Shown here one piece after another: positions 7,859 through 16,276 of a DNA stretch of 64,000 bases. Origin of the DNA: Ktedonobacter robiniae. GTDB lineage: Bacteria; Chloroflexota; Ktedonobacteria; Ktedonobacterales; Ktedonobacteraceae. Below the pieces are notes generated by a model. It was given only the letters and a program-made list of their open reading frames with translations. It made no database searches and was not told the origin of the DNA. Every line of letters starts with the position of its first letter. The first letter of the stretch is position 1. The translations under genes and the position numbers were made by a program. Location of the stretch: NCBI RefSeq assembly GCF_016587375.1, contig NZ_BNJG01000001.1, positions 2,480,001 through 2,544,000 of the forward strand, in the 5' to 3' direction.

Positions 7859-8251
7859 ATGCCAGAGATGCGTGATGGCGCCTGGTATATCATCAGTATT
7901 GCCGCGCAAAAGGCTGAGGTACACGAGCAGACGCTGCGGCACTATGAGCGCCTGGGCTTGATCGCGCCCGCGCGCAAGGGCGAGAGTCCGCATAGCCCTC
8001 GGCTCTACTCGGATAAAGACATCGAGCGTGTGCTACATATCCGGCGTTTGATGCGTGACCTGGGGGTAAACCTGGCAGGCGTCGAGGCCATCCTGCGTAT
8101 GAAAGATCATATGGAGCAGATGCAGGAAGAGATGAAGCACCAGCTAGAGGAGATGCGTATCCAGCACACCAATGAGACCCGGCGCCTCAAAGAGATCATC
8201 GAGCGGCTACAAGGCGCGCCCGATGTCTTCTCTCCCGAGGAAGATAAGTAG
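7859..8251 (+). CDS. hspR: HspR-type MerR-family heat-shock repressor
   Basis: A 130-residue protein with an N-terminal winged HTH of the MerR family: IAAQKAEVHEQTLRHYERLGLI, SPRLYSDKDIERVLHIRRL and GVNLAGVEAIL. A coiled-coil tail rich in Glu, Met and Gln follows (about 80-120). MHEQTLRxYERxGL is characteristic of HspR, which represses chaperone operons by binding HAIR boxes with DnaK as co-repressor. The box at 5942-5962 in front of the same operon supports this identity. It has a good ribosome-binding site (GAAAGGAGGG), 24 bases after dnaJ. Confidence 0.9.
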   Translation: MPEMRDGAWYIISIAAQKAEVHEQTLRHYERLGLIAPARKGESPHSPRLYSDKDIERVLHIRRLMRDLGVNLAGVEAILRMKDHMEQMQEEMKHQLEEMRIQHTNETRRLKEIIERLQGAPDVFSPEEDK

Positions 8252-8254
8252 TGT

Positions 8255-8317
8255 AAAAAAGAGCGAGAGAGAGGTGAAGGCGGCATTTCCACTTTCACCT
8301 CTCTCTCGCTCTTTTTT
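8255..8317. terminator. Bidirectional intrinsic terminator (24-bp stem)
   Basis: Arms 8255-8278 and 8294-8317 pair perfectly and end in A6/T7 tracts, a classic two-way terminator between the convergent hspR and GH3 genes. The GH3 stop codon (8317-8319) touches the right arm. Confidence 0.85.
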
Positions 8318-10140
8318 TAATTTTGGGGTGGGACGGCGGGCATCAGGTGACGTTGCATCTTGAGTGCGATCACGCGTGTGGCGGCCTCATCCAGGCGCGC
8401 CCTGGAGAGCGTGCCATCCTGGAGGGCGGCTTTGATGGCATTGACCATGTCCAGGGTTTGGACGTAGCCGGTGGGGCCAAGCAGCATGTCGTTGCCTGCC
8501 TGGAGGGCCATCACACCCGCCTGGGCCATGCTGATGGGCTGGCCGTTGATGGTAACCCCCTGCATGTAGAGCGCGTCCGTTAGCGTCATACCATCATAGC
8601 CAAGCTCTTTACGCAGGATATCAGTCATGAAGGTGTGCGAAAGTTCTGCGGGATAGATTGGGTCGATGGCGGGCATCAGGATATCTGTTGGCATAACCAA
8701 GCCAGGATTCTCCAGCTTATCCTTAGTCTGGATGAAATGCTTAAAGGGAGCAAGCTCCGTCTGGTAGAGCTGCTCTTTGGTGCGATTTACCACAGGCAGG
8801 CCTTTATGAGGATCAATCTCGGCGGCGCCTATACCGGGAAAATGCTTGATGCAGGCGATAACACCATCTTGCTGCATAGACTTGATATAGGGGCCAGCGA
8901 AATTGATCACTGAGTCCGCAGTATAGCCAAAGGTGCGTGTGGCCTGGCCGGGACCCTGGACCAGGGCCACATCCACGCTAGGAGCGAGATTGGTATTGAT
9001 GCCCAGCGCGAGAAGGTCTTGCGCAACTTTATGCCCCTGCTGCGCCGCGACCTGTGGATCGCCAGTATTATAGATATCCAGCGCCGAGGGGCGTGGTGGA
9101 TAGATGTTGGTGAGTCGGTGAACGATGCCACCTTCCTCATCGGTGGAGATGAGCAGCGGGAGCTTTGCGTGTTGCTGCATGCTGCTAATATCACCTTTGG
9201 TCTGAGCCGCGGTCTGCATCTGAAACTCATACATGATGACGCCCCCGGCGTGCAGCTCGGTGAGCATGCGGTTCAGATCGTCGGAGTAGTAGGTGTCATC
9301 GTACTCGACCATGATAACCTGTCCGATCTCCTCATCCAGCGACATGCGGGCAACATAGAGACCAGCCAGTTGCTTAGCGCTCATACGTGTCGAGAGATGA
9401 TGTAGCTCATCTATTTGCTGCGCATTGAGCGAGGTCTGCGCAAAGGTATTGGGATCGTTGGTGGTGTCCAGTGGATTTGCCGTGCTACCAGCCAGTAAAC
9501 GCATAAGCGTAAAGGAGCCGCCAGTCAACACGATGAGAGCCAGCAGTATGACAGAGATCAGCAGGCGCAAGTGTTGTGGCCAACTGTGTCCCTGAGGGCG
9601 TTTAGCAAAGACTTGAGGCGTGACCTCCAGTTTTTTCGGGATAGCCAAGGGTGTACGGTCGGGTGGTGGTAGCTCTAGCCCGCCTAATATCGGCATAGGC
9701 GCGGGAGCCAGCGTTTCCTCGGGCTGTGGGGAGGTTGGCGCGACATTCTTCTCCGGCGTCGCAGGCAATTTGTCGCTGTCCTGCTCCTGCTTATATTTAA
9801 GTGCGGGCATAGGGCGGGAGAGCTTAAACCAGCGCGAGGGCGGGGCCTCATCCTCGTCCAGCAGGCCTGTGGGGAGCTGGTTATCGATCCAGACCTGTGA
9901 ACCTGGCGAGACGGCTGGTGGCTCTATCTTGCCTCGTTTGCCTGTGGTCTGTTTCCGCTGGGTGCGCAGACGTGGTTGGGTAGGTGTGTTGTCCTCCTCC
10001 TGGAGGGGGCTTTCCTGTTTAGGAGCAGGGATAGACCCGTCAGGGAGGGTGGTAGGGGTGCTATGCGATTGCGAGCCGGGCGTTGCCGGGGAATGTCCCT
10101 CGGTCGTATCCAGGCGAGGCTCCTGTTTATCGGTTGACAT
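8317..10140 (-). CDS. Membrane-anchored glycoside hydrolase family 3 protein
   Basis: A 607-residue protein. Residues 1-185 are Pro/Glu/Thr-rich and likely disordered. One transmembrane helix spans about 191-218. The catalytic GH3 domain follows, with STDEEGG (332-338), KHFPG (432-436) and the DPH motif (443-445) that supplies the His of the NagZ-type His/Asp dyad. The probable nucleophile Asp is in MTLTDALYM. This pattern fits beta-N-acetylhexosaminidases acting on cell-wall or chitin fragments; the exact sugar is inferred. The ATG at 10140 has GGGGAAA upstream and was preferred to the open frame that extends through the 10179-10283 element. Confidence 0.85.
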   Translation of the reverse strand: MSTDKQEPRLDTTEGHSPATPGSQSHSTPTTLPDGSIPAPKQESPLQEEDNTPTQPRLRTQRKQTTGKRGKIEPPAVSPGSQVWIDNQLPTGLLDEDEAPPSRWFKLSRPMPALKYKQEQDSDKLPATPEKNVAPTSPQPEETLAPAPMPILGGLELPPPDRTPLAIPKKLEVTPQVFAKRPQGHSWPQHLRLLISVILLALIVLTGGSFTLMRLLAGSTANPLDTTNDPNTFAQTSLNAQQIDELHHLSTRMSAKQLAGLYVARMSLDEEIGQVIMVEYDDTYYSDDLNRMLTELHAGGVIMYEFQMQTAAQTKGDISSMQQHAKLPLLISTDEEGGIVHRLTNIYPPRPSALDIYNTGDPQVAAQQGHKVAQDLLALGINTNLAPSVDVALVQGPGQATRTFGYTADSVINFAGPYIKSMQQDGVIACIKHFPGIGAAEIDPHKGLPVVNRTKEQLYQTELAPFKHFIQTKDKLENPGLVMPTDILMPAIDPIYPAELSHTFMTDILRKELGYDGMTLTDALYMQGVTINGQPISMAQAGVMALQAGNDMLLGPTGYVQTLDMVNAIKAALQDGTLSRARLDEAATRVIALKMQRHLMPAVPPQN

Positions 10141-10178
10141 GCAGTTTTCCCCGGAAATTAATGATTTCTCTTCTCTAA

Positions 10179-10283
10179 TTTGTAGGGTCCATGCTGGCAT
10201 GGACTGCGAGCGAAGCGACCTCCCTAGCGTCAGGGGGCCGGCCTGCGGGCCGGGCGAGTCCATGCCAGCATGGACCCTACAAA
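10179..10283. mobile_element. MITE-like element with 26-bp inverted repeats
   Basis: Perfect 26-base terminal inverted repeats (10179-10204 and 10258-10283) enclose 53 bases. Each arm is itself dyad-symmetric (GTCCATGC-tg-GCATGGAC), and the interior contains a GGCC-rich hairpin. It carries no coding capacity. It fills most of the gap between the dehydrogenase stop and the GH3 start. Mobility is an inference. Confidence 0.5.
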
Positions 10284-10287
10284 CAGT

Positions 10288-12261
10288 CTACTTCTTGCGA
10301 CGATTACGTGTCCGCGAAGGTCGCTCCTGTTCAATGGCTGGAGGGGGCATAACTGACTGCTCCTGGCTGTCTGACTCCTGGGCGCTGCCTTCAGTCGCTG
10401 GCATCTCTTCTTCAGGTTGGAGTGCCGACTCATCGGACTGCTCAGCAGGCGCGTCAAGCATTGGCTCGAATGGTTCCTCAGGCTGCTCGGGTATGACGAT
10501 GGGTGTCACTTCTGCCTCGACTGGCTCCTCGGCCTCAGCGGAGAAGTCGATTGGCAGCTCCTCGGCCTGCTGTTCCGGTGTGGCTGGTAGAGGCTCAACT
10601 GAGAGGGCCTCTGGCTTGCCAGGCGTTTCTAGCACTGGTGACTCGCCGGGTTGAACCTCGGCGTCGCTAGCGGATATTGCTGGCACTAGTTCGCCCTCAA
10701 CATTCGCGGGGAGTGATGGCAAGTCTGACGTCGAGGGAATATCCAGGAGAGGCTCGCTTTTCTGCTCCTTGACATGCGTCTCGCTGGCTTGAGCCCTGGC
10801 CTCTTCTCTGGCTTTATGCCTGGGGTTGGGCATCGCATCCGTCTTCTCGATGCCGGAGGTAGCAGGAGGGGCGGGAGCTACAAACTTAGCAGTTGACTCC
10901 TCCTCGGGCGCCGGGGTCGCTGGCGTGACAGGCTCTATGTTCGGTGTCGTGGCAGGGCTGGTCTTGAGCACCTTCTCGCGTAGCGGGAGTAGCGAAGCCG
11001 AGCGCCTTGGACGCGCGGAGGCGCGCACGTTAGGCACGACGGATTGAGGGACAAGCGAGTAGTCAAATACGACCTTGATGGCCCGGCTCTTGTCCTTGCC
11101 CATGGCGGTTTCGAGCGCCTGGCGATAGTCGGTCAGCGCGAAGCGATGGGTCAGGAACTGCTCGGGCGCGATACGTTGCTCGCGCATCATATCAGCGACG
11201 ACCTCGAAGGTAGAGTGCATGCGCCCGCTGCGCTGCGGCCAGTGCTCCTGTCCATGGCTCATAGTACCAATGAGCTTAATTTCCTGGTTCCAGACGGGCG
11301 TCAGGTCGATATGCATCGGGTGGAGGTGGACGCCCACGAGAACCACATTTGCACGCGCGCTGGCCCAGCGAAGGGCGTGGGGGAGCGTGCGGTTACTGCC
11401 AATGGTATCAAAAATCGTCTCATAGCCGCCGACCAGCATATGATTGCCCAGCCAGCCCCGATAGCTCCTGGCATTTGTGACAGTCTGGACGCCGAGGTAG
11501 CTATCATGGGTATAAATAATGTGGCTGGCACCCAGGCGTGTGGCCTGTTCTATCTGGAAAGGGTGGCGTGCCAGAACGCTGATCTCAGCCTCAGGAGCCA
11601 GTGCGCGCAAGACCTGGAGCGTCAGCAGGCCAATGACGCCCGCGCCAATGATAAGCACCTGGCTATCGGGGCGGGGTAGGGCGCGCAGGACCGCGTGCAG
11701 GGCCACAGCCGTGGGTTCTAGCAGGACTGCCTGCTCATCGCTCATCCAGGAGGGAACGCGGTAGAGCCTTTGCTCCGGCAGGAGCATCTCCTCGCTCCAA
11801 CCGCCGCCGATGGCATGCGGGCCGGGCAGCGAGCCATGTTCACACAAATTGTAGAAGCCCTCGGCGCAGAAGCGGCAGATGGGCTGGACTCCCTGCGAGA
11901 GGCAGTTCGCCTCGTGCTGGAGCACAACGCGGTCCCCTACGCGCAGGTGTGTTACCTCGTCGCCAATTTCGACGACTTCGCCCACGACCTCGTGCCCGGG
12001 ATAGTGCTGTTGATGACCGGGCAGGGCCGCCAGAGAGACGCGCAAATCACCGTCGGCACTCACGAGATGCAGATCGCTACCACAGATACCAGCGAGTCGG
12101 TTGCGGACGCGTACCCAGGAGGCAGCGGGGAGGGTAGGGCGAGGCAGGTTTTCAACACGGAGAGGAGCATAAGAAGAGAAGTACGCGCCGCGCGAGAAGC
12201 GGCCCAGCACTCGTGTGAGAAGAACGCGTTTCGGGTCGAGATCAAGCGTTGAGGTCCACAT
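10288..12261 (-). CDS. Zinc-dependent medium-chain dehydrogenase with long acidic tail
   Basis: A 657-residue protein. Residues 1-385 form an MDR/alcohol-dehydrogenase fold. Catalytic zinc ligands are Cys60 (CGSDLH) and His90-Glu91, structural zinc ligands are Cys120, 129, 132 and 140, and the Rossmann motif is GAGVIG. It probably oxidises or reduces an alcohol or polyol with NAD(P). Residues ~386-657 are an Ala/Pro/Glu-rich, apparently disordered extension ending in a basic RNRRKK cluster, which is unusual for this family. The ATG at 12261 was chosen over a TTG at 12300 because purine-rich AAAGAGAGA precedes it. Confidence 0.8.
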   Translation of the reverse strand: MWTSTLDLDPKRVLLTRVLGRFSRGAYFSSYAPLRVENLPRPTLPAASWVRVRNRLAGICGSDLHLVSADGDLRVSLAALPGHQQHYPGHEVVGEVVEIGDEVTHLRVGDRVVLQHEANCLSQGVQPICRFCAEGFYNLCEHGSLPGPHAIGGGWSEEMLLPEQRLYRVPSWMSDEQAVLLEPTAVALHAVLRALPRPDSQVLIIGAGVIGLLTLQVLRALAPEAEISVLARHPFQIEQATRLGASHIIYTHDSYLGVQTVTNARSYRGWLGNHMLVGGYETIFDTIGSNRTLPHALRWASARANVVLVGVHLHPMHIDLTPVWNQEIKLIGTMSHGQEHWPQRSGRMHSTFEVVADMMREQRIAPEQFLTHRFALTDYRQALETAMGKDKSRAIKVVFDYSLVPQSVVPNVRASARPRRSASLLPLREKVLKTSPATTPNIEPVTPATPAPEEESTAKFVAPAPPATSGIEKTDAMPNPRHKAREEARAQASETHVKEQKSEPLLDIPSTSDLPSLPANVEGELVPAISASDAEVQPGESPVLETPGKPEALSVEPLPATPEQQAEELPIDFSAEAEEPVEAEVTPIVIPEQPEEPFEPMLDAPAEQSDESALQPEEEMPATEGSAQESDSQEQSVMPPPAIEQERPSRTRNRRKK

Positions 12262-12405
12262 ATTTCTGTCTCTCTTTGGCGAAACTACCGCTTTGGACAA
12301 AATTTTGTAGTTAACAATAATAGTAGCAGTACTTATTTTTAATGATGGCAGTGTAACATGCTGCCAGCGGGACGGTCAATAAGCATAGGAAGGATTGCAG
12401 GTTTT

Positions 12406-12472
12406 ATTATGATAAGGTGGGTGCGGTGGCGGCTGGCGCAGCCAGCCGCCACCGCACCCACCTTATCATAAT
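12406..12472. terminator. Perfect 32-bp palindrome after the histidine kinase
   Basis: Arms 12406-12437 and 12441-12472 are perfectly complementary with loop gca. It begins 3 bases past the stop of the leftward kinase gene and lies upstream of the leftward dehydrogenase gene. Confidence 0.65.
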
Positions 12473-12475
12473 GTA

Positions 12476-13723
12476 TTACTTGGTGTAGGGTAGCATAAAT
12501 GTAAAATCGCTGCCCGCGTCCGAGGTGCGCTGAACGGTAATATGGCCCTGGTGGGCGTCGACGATAGCCGCGGCAATGGCCAGGCCCAGGCCGGCTCCAG
12601 GGGTTCGCTGGTGCTGCCCATGATAGAAAGCCTCGAAGATATGTTTCAGTTCATCTTCTGCAATGCCGGGTCCATTATCGATTACATGTACCTCGATCTG
12701 TTGCTCGCGCTTGGTCAACTGAACGGTAATCGAGCCTTCAGGCGCGGGCAGGCCATGTTTTACCGCGTTGTCCAGCAGGATATAGAGCAGTTGTTTGATG
12801 CGCTCTTTATTGGCTTGCAGGCCGAAGGGAGCCTCCCCACGTAGTGAGATCTGCATCCTGCGATCATCAGTTGCCTGGGTGCGTGCCTGTTCGATGCTTT
12901 CTTTGACGAGGTCGAGTAGATCTATATACTGCATTTTTAGTGGTTGATGTTCACTGAGACGCGAGAGTGTGAGCAGGTTGTTGATCAAAGCTGTCATACG
13001 CTCGCCCTCGTTGCGCATCAATGTCAGAACGCGTTGCGCGGTCTCGGGATCGTCTTTGGCGCCGCGCAAGAGAACCTCAGTAAAGCCCCGAATCGAGGTC
13101 AAAGGCGTGCGTAACTGATGGGAGGCGTCGGAGAAGAAGCGACGGAAACGCTCTTCGGCTGCATGCTGTAACTCTTCGGCGCGTTCCAGGCGTGTCACCA
13201 TCTCATCGATGCTGCCACACAGGCGGTCGATCTCGTCCTGTGGTGGCAGGTGAAGAGGCGGGAGGCGACTGCGCTGCTTCAGATCGCCCAGAGCAATGGC
13301 TTGTGCTGCATCGGTCAAACGTACCAGTGGGCGCAGGAGGAGCGTCGTAAAGGTCGCGCTGAGGACAATACCACCCAGAGCCAGCAGGGCCACCGTTGGA
13401 TAGAGCAGGGCATTGCTGCCTGACGCATCACGCAAGAGTATCGCCGCGACCATCAGCACCATGAGTAGGATCAGGCTGAAGATAGTCGAGAGCTGTACGG
13501 GCAGGCTAAGAAAGGGGCGGAGCCAGCGTGGAGTCTGAGCCGTGAATGTGCGTGCAGGCATGATCATGCCCGTCAGAGGCGATGTAGTAGCGGAAGAGCT
13601 CTGAGGCGAGACAGACTGAGATGACACTGGAGCTGAGGGGCTTTCAGTGTTGGCATGCTCGCTTTCGGCTGTTATTTTCCGCCGTGAGGTCTCTTGTGAT
13701 TGCTTTGAATATGGATCAGGCAT
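12476..13723 (-). CDS. Two-component sensor histidine kinase
   Basis: A 415-residue membrane kinase. A Ser/Pro-rich N-terminus (1-65) is followed by two transmembrane helices (about 77-97 and 107-129) with almost no extracellular loop, so the stimulus may be intramembrane or cytoplasmic. HAMP spans about 130-182. HisKA has the phosphorylated His202 in SDASHQLRTPLTS. HATPase_c has N, G1 (DNGPGIAEDEL) and G2 (GAGLGLAI) boxes. It lies 42 bases downstream of the response regulator gene, its probable partner. The start has AAAGG just upstream. Confidence 0.93.
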   Translation of the reverse strand: MPDPYSKQSQETSRRKITAESEHANTESPSAPVSSQSVSPQSSSATTSPLTGMIMPARTFTAQTPRWLRPFLSLPVQLSTIFSLILLMVLMVAAILLRDASGSNALLYPTVALLALGGIVLSATFTTLLLRPLVRLTDAAQAIALGDLKQRSRLPPLHLPPQDEIDRLCGSIDEMVTRLERAEELQHAAEERFRRFFSDASHQLRTPLTSIRGFTEVLLRGAKDDPETAQRVLTLMRNEGERMTALINNLLTLSRLSEHQPLKMQYIDLLDLVKESIEQARTQATDDRRMQISLRGEAPFGLQANKERIKQLLYILLDNAVKHGLPAPEGSITVQLTKREQQIEVHVIDNGPGIAEDELKHIFEAFYHGQHQRTPGAGLGLAIAAAIVDAHQGHITVQRTSDAGSDFTFMLPYTK

Positions 13724-13765
13724 TACCTTTGGACTCCGCTATAGACAGGAACAATGTGTTGCGCT

Positions 13766-14524
13766 TTACCCTTTCAACACGTATCCAACGCTACGAACGG
13801 TTTGGATGAGCCTAGGAGTACTGGGTGAATCCTCGATCTTCTCGCGCAAGTATCGTACGTAGACTTCAATGATGTTCGTTTCGCCGAGAAACTCATAGCC
13901 CCAGACGCGTTGGAGAATCGTCTGTCGGTCGAGCACCTGGCGCGGATGGCTCATAAAGAGGTGAAGCAGGTTATATTCGGTCGCGGTCAGCTCAATCAGG
14001 CGACCAGCGCGGGTGACCTCGCGGGTAGCGGTATTCATACGCAGATCTTCAAACTCGAGCATGTTGCCATTCTCGGCTCCTGCCGCGCCCTGGGGACTCT
14101 TCGTGCGTCCCTGACGGCGTAAGATGGCGCGAATACGCTCAAGTAATTCATCGAAATCGAAGGGCTTGGTCAAATAGTCATCCGCACCTGTACGCAGGCC
14201 CGCGATACGGTCGCGTACCTCGTCTCGCGCTGTAAGCATCAGAATAGGAATCTCGCGTGTTGTTGGATTCTCGCGTAAGCGGCGACAGACTTCCAGGCCA
14301 TCTATGCCGGGGGGCATCATGACATCCAGAATAATGATGTCTGGATTGATGCGCAGTGCCGTAGCGATACCAGTCTCGCCATCGTTAGCCGACTCAACCT
14401 GAAACCCTTCATAGCGGAGGCCGAGGCGAATAAATTCAATAATGTTCTCTTCATCGTCGACGACCAGGACTCTTAAGAGCGGCTGCTTCTCCTGTCCTGA
14501 TTGCCATGAATTGCCTTGCTGCAT
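13766..14524 (-). CDS. OmpR/PhoB-family response regulator
   Basis: A 252-residue protein. The receiver domain spans about 17-135, with acidic pocket VVDDEE, phosphoacceptor Asp67 (IIILDVMMP) and Lys in YLTKPF. The C-terminal winged helix has the typical LTATEYNLLHLFMSHPRQVL and GETNIIEVYVRYLREKI. It is the first gene of a two-gene signalling operon read leftwards, with the kinase following. The ATG has AAGGGGG upstream. The genes it controls are unknown. Confidence 0.95.
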   Translation of the reverse strand: MQQGNSWQSGQEKQPLLRVLVVDDEENIIEFIRLGLRYEGFQVESANDGETGIATALRINPDIIILDVMMPPGIDGLEVCRRLRENPTTREIPILMLTARDEVRDRIAGLRTGADDYLTKPFDFDELLERIRAILRRQGRTKSPQGAAGAENGNMLEFEDLRMNTATREVTRAGRLIELTATEYNLLHLFMSHPRQVLDRQTILQRVWGYEFLGETNIIEVYVRYLREKIEDSPSTPRLIQTVRSVGYVLKG

Positions 14525-14768
14525 AAGTACAGGACCCCCTTAAACCCAGAAAACGTGGCCATGGCATGCATGAATAGAGTGCCTTAAAATGTTTAGAATG
14601 ACAGTCTCATTATAGATGTCCTTATGCAGGGCTGCAAGCTTGTACGAGCATATGCGCCATATTCTCAGCAGAAATTAATCAATGGAGGTGGCAGAAGCGG
14701 TGGCAAAGCTGAGGTATGTAACAAAACGGGAAAGCGGTAATAGCGGGGTTGAGGAGCGATGCTACCCA
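14525..14768. other. Intergenic region between divergent regulators
   Basis: This gap should hold the promoter of the leftward response-regulator operon. Nothing else identifiable was seen. Confidence 0.3.
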
Positions 14769-14797
14769 TTGACATGCATGCTTTACTGATATATTCT
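14769..14797 (+). promoter_or_regulatory. Promoter of the Rrf2-family gene
   Basis: TTGACA (14769-14774), 17 bases, TATTCT (14792-14797). The predicted start is near 14804, immediately before cloverleaf repeat copy 1, so that repeat would form the 5' end of the transcript. Confidence 0.65.
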
Positions 14798-14811
14798 AAT
14801 ATCAACTTTAC

Positions 14812-14882
14812 TTACTTCTGATCCGAAAATCCTGAGTGCGAAGCACTAGTCACGCCAGTGACGTTGGGTTTCGGAATAAGAT
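14812..14882 (-). repeat. Cloverleaf repeat copy 1 (orientation B)
   Basis: On the reverse strand it reads CTTATTCCGAAACCC, hairpin GTCAC-TGGC-GTGAC, hairpin AGTGC-TTC-GCACT, then the closing outer-stem half and GAAGTAA. The second hairpin carries a T-A pair where other copies have C-G, a compensatory change. Confidence 0.85.
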
Positions 14883-15054
14883 CTTAGTATCTATCACTCT
14901 TTCCTCACCTGGAAAAACGGGTTGGCAGTGACTGGCAAAGGGAGGCGTCACGCGCACTTCAACGTCCACATAAGATTACCGTAATTTGGCATGTATTAAT
15001 AATAGATGAGTGGAAGCTAGATCAGTCACATCGCCCGAAAGAAAGGTCCCATAT

Positions 15055-15492
15055 ATGAAGCTTACAATGAAGGGAGACTACGGTCTGAGAGCAATGCTTG
15101 ATATGGCCGCTTATTATGGACAGGGGCCAATTGAGAGCTCAGATATTGCCAGTCGCCAGTATATCCCTGAACAATACTTAGATCAGATCTTGATGGTCTT
15201 GAGGAAAGAGGGCCTGGTAAAGAGTGTGCGTGGTCCCAAGGGTGGTCATATGCTAGCGAAAGCGCCGGGTCAGATTACAATGGCTCAGGTGATGCAAGCC
15301 CTGGAAGGCTATGTACCACCAATGGAGTGCCTCCCAAATCCCGACTTTTGCAAACTTTCCCCAGGATGTGCGCTACGTGAGGTCTGGCAGAAGATCGACG
15401 CTGCGACCCAGGAGATACTTAACTCGACCACAATTGAGGAACTGGCGCAGCGGCATCGTACAGGCACCACCGAGACCATGTACTATATCTAG
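15055..15492 (+). CDS. Rrf2/IscR-family transcriptional regulator
   Basis: A 145-residue protein. The N-terminal winged HTH (MKLTMKGDYGLRAMLDMA, YIPEQYLDQILMVLRKEGLVKSVRGPKGGH) is diagnostic of Rrf2. Cys92, Cys99 and Cys105 stand at positions almost equal to the three [2Fe-2S] cysteines of IscR, so a redox or Fe-S sensor is likely. CymR-type cysteine-metabolism control is an alternative, as a cysteine synthase lies two genes downstream. The ATG at 15055 follows GAAAGG; a longer in-frame start at 15010 is unsupported. Confidence 0.88.
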   Translation: MKLTMKGDYGLRAMLDMAAYYGQGPIESSDIASRQYIPEQYLDQILMVLRKEGLVKSVRGPKGGHMLAKAPGQITMAQVMQALEGYVPPMECLPNPDFCKLSPGCALREVWQKIDAATQEILNSTTIEELAQRHRTGTTETMYYI

Positions 15493-15525
15493 CTCACACA
15501 CGAAACGCGAGATGGCTTTCCATCT

Positions 15526-15693
15526 GGTAGGGACCCGGTTTACCGCGTCCAAATGCCATTAATGGCATGCCAGCGCAAGCCGAAGCCTTTGGTGGGCAAT
15601 AAATCTTGTTGCGCGATATCATGAAATGGAACATTTTGGGCTCTGCCCACAGGCGATCAATCGCCTTAGGACGCGCTAAAGCTGGTCCCTACC
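15526..15693. mobile_element. 168-bp structured element with 25-bp inverted repeats
   Basis: Terminal inverted repeats at 15526-15550 and 15669-15693 match in 22 of 25 bases. The mismatches keep a small hairpin in each arm (CGG-TTTA-CCG against GC-TTTA-GC). Inside are a perfect 16-base palindrome (ATGCCATTAATGGCAT), a GTGGGC/GCCCAC pair and hairpin AGGCGAT-ca-ATCGCCT. It has no coding capacity. It may be a MITE-like element or a structured leader of the receiver gene. Confidence 0.55.
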
Positions 15694-15766
15694 CAAAAAA
15701 AGCGCGTTTTTATATCCATAAATAATAATCCAATTGAGGAGGGGTGGGCGGAGAGGCGCCAGGGGC

Positions 15767-16234
15767 ATGGAGGGTATTGAGCCAGGAACGGGGACGTTAG
15801 CCGATAAGGGGGTTTGGAAGCAAGTGGCTGAAGCAATGGATGCAACGCGGCCAGGAGCGAGTAAGCGTATCGCTATTATTGAGGATGATCCACTCCTGAG
15901 AACGCTTTTTAGTGATACCCTGGACTGTTTTGGGGATTGGCAATTAAGCTTTTTTATAGATGGGCAAGAGGCCAAGGATCGTTTGCCTGAACTGGATGCG
16001 CACCTGATTCTCCTGGATGTTGGCCTCCCCAATCTGGATGGTGCCTCGCTCTACAAGATTCTCAAGGGGCACAACAAGACGAAAGATATCCCTATTATTA
16101 TGATTACAGGGAGTCATGAGTGGGAGCTACATCGCATGGGCTTACAATCCGGCTTGCTGCTACGCAAGCCCTTTAAGATTGAGGAGCTCATCAATATTAT
16201 TACCGCTTTGCTGCCCGCTGAACCTCAGAGTTAA
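15767..16234 (+). CDS. Single-domain response regulator (receiver)
   Basis: A 155-residue protein. After a ~30-residue N-terminal extension it has a CheY-like receiver: acidic pocket IIEDD (37-41), phosphoacceptor Asp84 (ILLDVGLP), Thr in MITGS and Lys in LLRKPFK. No output domain is present, so it acts by protein contact or phosphotransfer. No kinase gene is adjacent. The start is uncertain: the ATG at 15767 has GGAGAGG upstream, while a TTG at 15734 and an ATG near 15836 are possible. It lies 42 bases before the cysteine synthase gene. Confidence 0.8.
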   Translation: MEGIEPGTGTLADKGVWKQVAEAMDATRPGASKRIAIIEDDPLLRTLFSDTLDCFGDWQLSFFIDGQEAKDRLPELDAHLILLDVGLPNLDGASLYKILKGHNKTKDIPIIMITGSHEWELHRMGLQSGLLLRKPFKIEELINIITALLPAEPQS

Positions 16235-16276
16235 GGGCTGGCAGAGAAGTATAGCAAAAGGAAGAACAGGGATATT

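Noticed and set aside
10288-12300. TTG start at 12300 for the zinc dehydrogenase
   Set aside because: The ATG at 12261 has a purine-rich ribosome-binding site and fits the family's N-terminus better.
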